Below, in pieces: positions 58,829 to 64,000 of a stretch of 64,000 nucleotides of DNA; position 1 is the stretch's first letter, and every line of letters begins with the position of its first letter. This DNA is from Oerskovia enterophila (GTDB lineage: Bacteria > Actinomycetota > Actinomycetes > Actinomycetales > Cellulomonadaceae). A program made the position numbers and the translations under genes. The stretch is taken from contig NZ_MAQA01000005.1 in the NCBI RefSeq assembly GCF_001692445.1, forward strand, positions 1 through 64,000, given 5' to 3'. The notes under the pieces are model-generated. The model was not told where the DNA came from and did no database searches. It saw only the letters and a list, made by a program, of their open reading frames with translations.

Positions 58829-59077
58829 TCAGCCGGCGCGACGGGCGCGAGCGGTGCGGCGCTTGAGCGCACGACGCTCGTCCTCGGACAGGCCGCCCCA
58901 GACTCCCGCGTCCTGACCGGACTCGAGCGCCCACTTGAGGCAGGTGTCGACGACGTCGCAGCGGCGGCACACGGCCTTCGCCTCTTCGATCTGGAGGAGG
59001 GCGGGTCCGGTGTTCCCGATCGGGAAGAACAGCTCCGGGTCTTCGTCCAGGCAGGCTGCGCGGTGGCGCCAGTCCAT
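58829..59077 (-). CDS. whiB: WhiB-family iron-sulfur regulator (WhiB1-like)
   Basis: The 82-residue protein carries four cysteines at 9, 37, 40 and 46 (AAC, VCRRC, DTC) for a [4Fe-4S] cluster that reacts with nitric oxide and contacts sigma factor region 4. The turn GVWGGLSEDERRALKRR and the basic tail TARARRAG bind DNA. Length and sequence (MDWRHRAACLDEDPELFFP) fit the WhiB1 group, which is essential in mycobacteria. ATG 59077 is the start; the frame is open further upstream without family sequence. Confidence 0.93.
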   Translation of the reverse strand: MDWRHRAACLDEDPELFFPIGNTGPALLQIEEAKAVCRRCDVVDTCLKWALESGQDAGVWGGLSEDERRALKRRTARARRAG

Positions 59078-59300
59078 GTGAGGTCTCCTTGGCATGACGA
59101 GCAAGGCCCCAGGTGGAATGGTGTCGGACGCACGTCCACAAAAGGGCTTCAGGCTCAGGTGGGGGGTAATTGATGCTTGAACTAGGTTCACATCTTGAGA
59201 AGCCCAGCACAAGGGGTTGCCGGAAAGTTTCTGCGACGTGAACGGTGAGGTCTTGGTCACACTTCGGTGAAGGTGCAGGTCACGCGTAGTCTGGGTTGTC
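59078..59300. promoter_or_regulatory. Divergent promoter region of whiB and the membrane-protein gene
   Basis: This is one of the least GC-rich stretches of the window. TAGTCT (59287-59292) lies 8 nt before GTG 59301, a leaderless layout. Toward whiB, TTGAACTAGGTTCACA (59177-59192) is a partial CRP-type site: its right half TTCACA fits on the complementary strand as TGTGAA, but the other half is weak. No gene is present. Confidence 0.4.
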
Positions 59301-59774
59301 GTGGCAGCTGTGAGGACTCCGAATCAATCCACGCCCGAACCTCCTGAGGACGGTTCAGGCCCGTCGACCCCGCCCGTGGGTGGTCCGCGACCGCTCGCGC
59401 TGTGGGTCGTGATCGCCGGGATCGGGCTCGAGGCGGTCGCGCTCGTCGTCGGCGCGCTGCTCGTCCTGGTCGAGCTCGTCTCGGGCAGGTCGTCGGCCGT
59501 GGGCGTCTCGATCTTCCTGGTCGTGTTCGCCCTGGGGGTCGCCGCGGTGCTCGGTGCGAGCGCGCGAGGACTCCTGCGCGGACAGCGCTGGTCCCGGTCC
59601 CCGGTGGCCACCTGGCAGCTGCTGCAGGTCGTCGTCGCGTTCAGCTGGCTCCAGGTGGAGGTCACGGCTCCGGGGATCGCGGTCATGGTGCTCGCGGTGG
59701 TGGTGCTCGTGTGCCTCATGCTGCGTCCGGTCGTCGTCGCGACGACGCGCGACACGGCCCGCGCCGAGGACTGA
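59301..59774 (+). CDS. Small four-helix membrane protein
   Basis: The 157-residue protein has a Pro/Ser-rich N-terminus of about 30 residues and four hydrophobic helices (LALWVVIAGIGLEAVALVVGALL, SIFLVVFALGVAAVLGASA, WQLLQVVVAFSW, IAVMVLAVVVLVCLML). The arginine/tryptophan pattern RGLLRGQRWSRSPVATWQLLQ is recurrent in actinobacterial small membrane proteins, but I know no function. GTG 59301 is supported by the -10 spacing. Confidence 0.75.
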   Translation: MAAVRTPNQSTPEPPEDGSGPSTPPVGGPRPLALWVVIAGIGLEAVALVVGALLVLVELVSGRSSAVGVSIFLVVFALGVAAVLGASARGLLRGQRWSRSPVATWQLLQVVVAFSWLQVEVTAPGIAVMVLAVVVLVCLMLRPVVVATTRDTARAED

Positions 59775-59830
59775 CCGGACGAGCGGAGTCGTCGGCCGGC
59801 CGGCTGGCCGCACCCCGCCCCGGCGGCACC

Positions 59831-62800
59831 TCACCCCGCGGACGCGACCTGCACAGGGACGAGCGCGCCCGAGCGGACGAGCACGGCCCGGCCAGCGGGC
59901 CCCGCACCAGGGTCGAGCACCCGCTCGAGCGACATCCCGAACACGTCGCCGCTGCCGCGCTCACCGGGGCGCAGCACGATCCCGCAGCGCGCCGCGCGCA
60001 CCTCGGCGAGCGGGCCCCGGTGCGCCGTCGCGGCGGCGACCGTCGACGCGGAGGCCAGGAGCACGACGCCCGTCCGCACGAGTCCCGTGAGGACCTCGAC
60101 CTCGAGCGGGCACGCCTGCTGGAGGACGTCGAGGTCGTCGACGACCACGAGGTCCCCCGGGGCCGGCGGCGTGGTGGCGAGCAGGTTCAGCGCCGTGGCT
60201 GCCTCGTACGGGGAGAAGGTGCTCGCGACCACGAGTCCGCCCGCGCCCGCATCCGTGGTCACGAGCTCCGTGAGACGCGGGTCGCGCGAGAGCACGGCCC
60301 GCACCCGGCCCGTCGGCAGCGCGTACCCGAGCACGAGGAGCAACGCGCTGCTGCGCCCGCTGCCCCCCGGGCCGACGACGAGCCCACCCGCGGTCACGTC
60401 GAGGCACTGCGGTACCGCGGCGTCTCCGCCGATCCCGACGGGTACGGCCCGCAGCGAGTCCTCGCCCGGCACCGGGAGGTCCGCCGGGAGCACGAGGCGG
60501 GGAAGGGGCGCGAGCCGGAGGGGAAGCGACCGGCCGTCGTCGAGGGACGGCGCGTCCGAGGACGCGTCGCGCTCGAGCGGCGAGGCGTCGATCACGACCT
60601 GGCACTCGACGGGCTCGTCCGCACCGAGCCACACGCCCCGCCCTGCTCGTCCGCCGCGTCCTGCGAGGCGCGAGGGGACGCCGTGCGCGACGTCGTCGTG
60701 CACCGCGCTCGAGGTCAGCACGAGCCGCGGCCCGACACGGTGGGCGAGCCCGCCCAGTCCCGCGGTCTGCCCCGAGAGGACGACGTGCACGCCGCGCGCG
60801 GCCCCGTCGCCGAGGAGGCGGCCCAGGAGGTCGGCCCCCGTGCCCCCGGCCAGGAGCCCGAGCGAGGCACGCAGGTCCTCGCTCCCGTCCAGCAGCACGA
60901 GCGTGGGGCGGCGCCCGGCCCGGGCGAGCAGGAGGTCGACGAGCCGGGCGACGCGGCGTGGGTCGTGCTGGTCGACGACGGTCCCGCAGCCCGCGTGCTC
61001 CCGCAGCGCCGGCCCCGTGAGTGCGGGGTCCTCGGCGACGACGTGCACGTCCCACCCCCGGTCGAGGGCGGCGACCGCGAGCGCCCGAAGTGCCGTGGTA
61101 CGCCCTGAGCGCGGTCGGCCGACGACCGCGAGGTGCCCCTCGCCGACGTCCCACGTCACGACACCTCGGCGCTGCTCGGCGGGCAGGTCGGAGAGGGCCA
61201 GGGGCAGGCGTTCGGAGGCGCCGCCGGGGGAGGTGCGCGCGCCGGGAAGGTCCGACGGCGTCACGCGCCTTGGCAGGCCCGGGAGCCAGGGCGCGGGGTG
61301 AGGGGTGTGCGCCGCGGTCGCCGCGGCCTCGCGGGCTGCCGCGACGAGGACCGTCACCAGGTCGGGGGCGTCCGGCTCCGGCGCACGCACGGGGAGGGGG
61401 GCCGCGCCCCACCGTGGTGCGGGGCGCACGGTGTCCGTCCCCCGTGGGGCTGGGGAGGCCGCATGGGCGCACTGGAACGCGAGGGGCGGACCGTCGCCGC
61501 GGCGCAGGACGGCCCGCCCGGGGCGGTCGACCGGTATCCGTGCGGCGTGCGGTGCGTCGATCACGTCGTGCGAGTCGCCCGCGTCGACCTGCCGCAGCGC
61601 GACCCGCAGCGAGATGTTGGCGCGCATGTCCGCGGTGACCGCGCCGGCGGGCCGCTGGGTGGCCAGGACGAGGTGCACCCCGAGCGAGCGCCCTTGGGAC
61701 GCGAGGCGCAGGAGCCCGGGAAGGAAGTCCGGCAGGTCGTCCGCGAGCGCCCGGAACTCGTCGACGACCACGAGCAGGCGAGGCAGGGCGCCGGGCGGCA
61801 GGTCCTCGAGGCACGTGGCCCCCGCGCCCGCGACGACGTGCTCGCGGCGGCGGAGCTCTGCGCGCAGCCCTGCGAGCGCCCGGCCCGCGAGGCCGGGCTC
61901 GAGGTCCGTGACCTGCCCGACGACGTGCGGGAGCCCGACGCACCCGCCGAAGCTCGCGCCGCCCTTGTAGTCGACGAGCGCGATCGCGAGGTCGCGCGGG
62001 GACGTGGTGAGGGCCAGGCCCAGGACGAGCGACTGGAGCAGCTCGGACTTGCCTGCGCCCGTGGTCCCGGCGACGAGCGCGTGCGGGCCGTCCCGGACGA
62101 CGTCGACCAGGACCGGTCGGCCGGACGCATCGAGCCCGAGCGCGACCGGGAGACCCGGGGTGGTCGAGGCGTTCAGGGCGGACGCCTCCCACCGGAGCGC
62201 GACGTGGGTCGCGAGCGAGCGGGATACGTCGGCCACGGGGGCGGCTGCCTCGTCAGCCGTGAGCCCGAGGAGCGCCGCGAGGGACACCGTGACGGGAAGC
62301 CCGGAGGCGGCGGGGTCGGACGGTTCCCCGGCGGTCGGGGTGCCCGCGCCGACGGGCCAGCGCCCGAGCCGGGCCGTCGCGGCGAGGTGCCGGGCGTACC
62401 GCTCCGCCCAGCCGGCGGTCACACCGAACCAGGGGGCGGGCCCGTCGCTGCCGTCCGCGAGGTGCCACCTGCCGTGCGTGGCGTCGAGCACGGTCCGGCA
62501 CCAGGCAGGCACGGCGATCTTGTCCGGGGTGAGCAGGATCAGCCGGTCGTGCGGGCCTCGGGCGGCCCACCACCGGTCGAGGGCCTGGGCGCCGTCCCGT
62601 CGGCCGTCGGGCCGGGCAGGGGAGTCGTCGACGAGCAGTGCGCGGTCGGTCGTGGGGGCTCCCGGAGAGGTGTCCCGGCGCCGGGAGGCCCGGGGGAGCC
62701 AGCGCAACCACGCCCACTCGTGGGCGTCCTCGTCGGCGTGCACGGCCTCGACCGTCGCGCCCGAGGCGACCTGGGCCAGGAGGAGCGTGCGGGCCGCGGC

Positions 62801-64000
62801 GAGCCGGTCGGCCCGCTGCCCGACGACGGCCACGCACCCGTCGGGGAGCCGTGCCCCCGGGGCGCGGGGTGGCCCGGGAGGCGTGCCGGTCCCGGGGGCT
62901 GGACCGAGACTCGTCGCCGGAGCGGCACCCTGCGCGCGCGACGGGTCGGGAGCGGCGCGGTGGACCGCGATCACGGCGGTCATGAGGTCTGCCGGGCTCG
63001 GGACCGGCGGCCCGCCGTCGGCCGCCTCGGTCGCCGGCCCGGGGATGCGGTCCGGGCCCATGTCTCTGCCCGCACCCGTGCCCCGGTGCGCGCCGGCGAG
63101 GGAGGGCGTGCCGACAGGGTCCGTACTCGTTCGCGGCGCGATCGGTCGCCCGTCGTCCGCACCCCCACCGGGGGAGCGCCGGGAACCTGTGCCGACGCCC
63201 GGCACCGGTCGCCCGGCCTGGCCGGCGGCAGGGCCGGACCCGTCCTGCCCGGGTGAGCGACGTCGTCGGGCAGCGACGAGGAGCGGGACCACGAGCATGA
63301 GCGGACCGAGCAGGGCCAGGAGCGCGAGCACGGGCTGACGCAGCGTGGCCGCGAGCGCGAGCGAGCCGACCGCGGGGGTGAGCGCCATGGCGATCGACTG
63401 ACCGCTGAGGCCTGGACCGACGGCTGGCGCCGGGGCGGGGAGGGGCAGTGCGCTCGTGACGGCCCACTCCTCGAGACGGGGACGCGGGCGCAGGTCGTGG
63501 ACCGCGTCGCCCACGAGCAGGACCCTGCCCGGGGGCCAGGCCTGGGGCCGACGACCTCGCACCCGGCGTGGACGCACGCCGGGGGACTCCCACGTGCCGC
63601 GGGCGCCCCGGACCGAGACCCGGACCGCGGCCCGGACCCGCGGGCGCCGCCCGGTCCGCCGGGTCCACGGGAACGCCGCGCCGCGCCGGGCCTCGAGCGT
63701 CACGACGACCGACGCCCCACCGGCCCCCGAGGCGGCCGGCACGATCGTCGAGCCCTCGTGCACGGCGTGCAGCCCGCCGGTCCCCGGACCCGACAGGACC
63801 GCGACGTGCCAGGGCGCACGCAGCGCCTCGGCCTCCGGGTCCTGCGCCACGGCGCTCGCGGCCGGGCCCGTCCCCGGTGGCAGTGCGCGCAGCGTCGCCC
63901 CCGGGAGCAGCGGACGGGTGCCGACGAGGTGGTCGTCGTGCACGAGCACCCCGTCGACCGCGAGCGGTGAGACGAGCAGCTCGGGCCGGCGCGCGAGGCG
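59831..64000 (-). CDS. FtsK/SpoIIIE (EccC-like) ATPase, 5' end beyond the window
   Basis: At least 1389 residues, open to the right edge. The visible N-terminus (RRPELLVSPLAVDGVLVHDD) looks like the end of an FHA-like or ubiquitin-like entry region; two hydrophobic segments follow near the 63.3-63.4 kb part (LALAATLRQPVLALLALLGPLMLVVPLLVA). The main FtsK ATPase has Walker A in LVAGTTGAGKSELLQSLV, LVDYKGGASFGG and Walker B LLVVVDEFRALADDL. Two further, degenerate ATPase domains have GRPRSGRTTALRAL and VGPGGSGRSSALLL. Three ATPases in one chain is the EccC layout of type VII secretion, but no WXG100, EccB, EccD or mycosin gene is visible on this side. Confidence 0.88.
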   Translation of the reverse strand, partial: RLARRPELLVSPLAVDGVLVHDDHLVGTRPLLPGATLRALPPGTGPAASAVAQDPEAEALRAPWHVAVLSGPGTGGLHAVHEGSTIVPAASGAGGASVVVTLEARRGAAFPWTRRTGRRPRVRAAVRVSVRGARGTWESPGVRPRRVRGRRPQAWPPGRVLLVGDAVHDLRPRPRLEEWAVTSALPLPAPAPAVGPGLSGQSIAMALTPAVGSLALAATLRQPVLALLALLGPLMLVVPLLVAARRRRSPGQDGSGPAAGQAGRPVPGVGTGSRRSPGGGADDGRPIAPRTSTDPVGTPSLAGAHRGTGAGRDMGPDRIPGPATEAADGGPPVPSPADLMTAVIAVHRAAPDPSRAQGAAPATSLGPAPGTGTPPGPPRAPGARLPDGCVAVVGQRADRLAAARTLLLAQVASGATVEAVHADEDAHEWAWLRWLPRASRRRDTSPGAPTTDRALLVDDSPARPDGRRDGAQALDRWWAARGPHDRLILLTPDKIAVPAWCRTVLDATHGRWHLADGSDGPAPWFGVTAGWAERYARHLAATARLGRWPVGAGTPTAGEPSDPAASGLPVTVSLAALLGLTADEAAAPVADVSRSLATHVALRWEASALNASTTPGLPVALGLDASGRPVLVDVVRDGPHALVAGTTGAGKSELLQSLVLGLALTTSPRDLAIALVDYKGGASFGGCVGLPHVVGQVTDLEPGLAGRALAGLRAELRRREHVVAGAGATCLEDLPPGALPRLLVVVDEFRALADDLPDFLPGLLRLASQGRSLGVHLVLATQRPAGAVTADMRANISLRVALRQVDAGDSHDVIDAPHAARIPVDRPGRAVLRRGDGPPLAFQCAHAASPAPRGTDTVRPAPRWGAAPLPVRAPEPDAPDLVTVLVAAAREAAATAAHTPHPAPWLPGLPRRVTPSDLPGARTSPGGASERLPLALSDLPAEQRRGVVTWDVGEGHLAVVGRPRSGRTTALRALAVAALDRGWDVHVVAEDPALTGPALREHAGCGTVVDQHDPRRVARLVDLLLARAGRRPTLVLLDGSEDLRASLGLLAGGTGADLLGRLLGDGAARGVHVVLSGQTAGLGGLAHRVGPRLVLTSSAVHDDVAHGVPSRLAGRGGRAGRGVWLGADEPVECQVVIDASPLERDASSDAPSLDDGRSLPLRLAPLPRLVLPADLPVPGEDSLRAVPVGIGGDAAVPQCLDVTAGGLVVGPGGSGRSSALLLVLGYALPTGRVRAVLSRDPRLTELVTTDAGAGGLVVASTFSPYEAATALNLLATTPPAPGDLVVVDDLDVLQQACPLEVEVLTGLVRTGVVLLASASTVAAATAHRGPLAEVRAARCGIVLRPGERGSGDVFGMSLERVLDPGAGPAGRAVLVRSGALVPVQVASAG

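Noticed and set aside
1-64000. tRNA or rRNA genes
   Set aside because: I looked for cloverleaf-like and rRNA-like stretches in the larger gaps and saw none. A covariance search would settle this.

Overview
The window is high-GC chromosomal DNA from an actinobacterium. Mycothiol S-conjugate amidase next to a DUF4307 gene, a WhiB protein, a PdtaS-type kinase, coproporphyrin-pathway haem genes and CebR-type cellobiose control point to the order Micrococcales, most likely Cellulomonadaceae or Promicromonosporaceae (Cellulomonas, Oerskovia or Cellulosimicrobium-like). This placement is inferred from gene content. I see no phage, transposase, CRISPR array, rRNA or tRNA.

Layout. 1-6.3 kb: the end of an unknown gene, a cluster of 10-bp repeats, a secreted GH19 chitinase, msrA, and the overlapping run metB / AI-2E-type permease / ilvA. 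6.3-12.8 kb: a decayed chimeric gene between palindromes, greA, a DUF4307 gene divergent from mca, a nitrilase-family hydrolase, a small DUF1871-like gene and a hemolysin III-type membrane protein. 13-20 kb: a cis-prenyltransferase, a MarR/FMN-reductase pair, secreted alkaline phosphatase PhoA, a DUF916-like surface protein and glycerate kinase. 20-27.6 kb: an AAA ATPase and a tightly coupled five-gene operon (GH20 hexosaminidase, D-aminoacylase, IclR regulator, D-threonine-aldolase-like enzyme, RidA) that looks built to dismantle amino-sugar and D-amino-acid material such as cell-wall debris. 27.7-35.1 kb: an ACT-domain gene, then a LacI regulator and an alpha-glucosidase/ABC sugar importer operon. 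35.5-44.3 kb: hemH-hemQ, an M48 membrane protease, a TspO-like protein, glutamate dehydrogenase, an aldo/keto reductase, a lipoprotein and a PAS-AraC regulator divergent from putA (44.3-47.9 kb). 48-50 kb: a small unknown gene, nrdG behind a perfect CRP/FNR-type dyad, and a leader peptide-XRE-SdpI cassette. 50.3-56.3 kb: a complete cellobiose module (cebEFG, GH1 beta-glucosidase, cebR) with three operators. 56.6-64 kb: a DUF2505 protein, PdtaS, WhiB, a small membrane protein and the start-less part of an FtsK/EccC-like three-ATPase protein that runs off the end.

The genes fit a soil or plant-litter saprophyte: chitinase, hexosaminidase, alpha- and beta-glucosidases and two ABC sugar importers feed carbon, while putA, gdhA and the D-amino-acid operon handle nitrogen.

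The least explained material is between genes. Two families of long intergenic palindromes recur. One has exactly 55 nt in each of three copies, with fixed ends and loop but a swappable, still self-pairing 11-nt module. The other is about 57 nt, four copies, with pairing kept by compensatory changes. Both ABC operons carry a strong hairpin just after the binding-protein gene. At least ten genes appear to be leaderless, with a TANNNT box 6-8 nt before the start codon.
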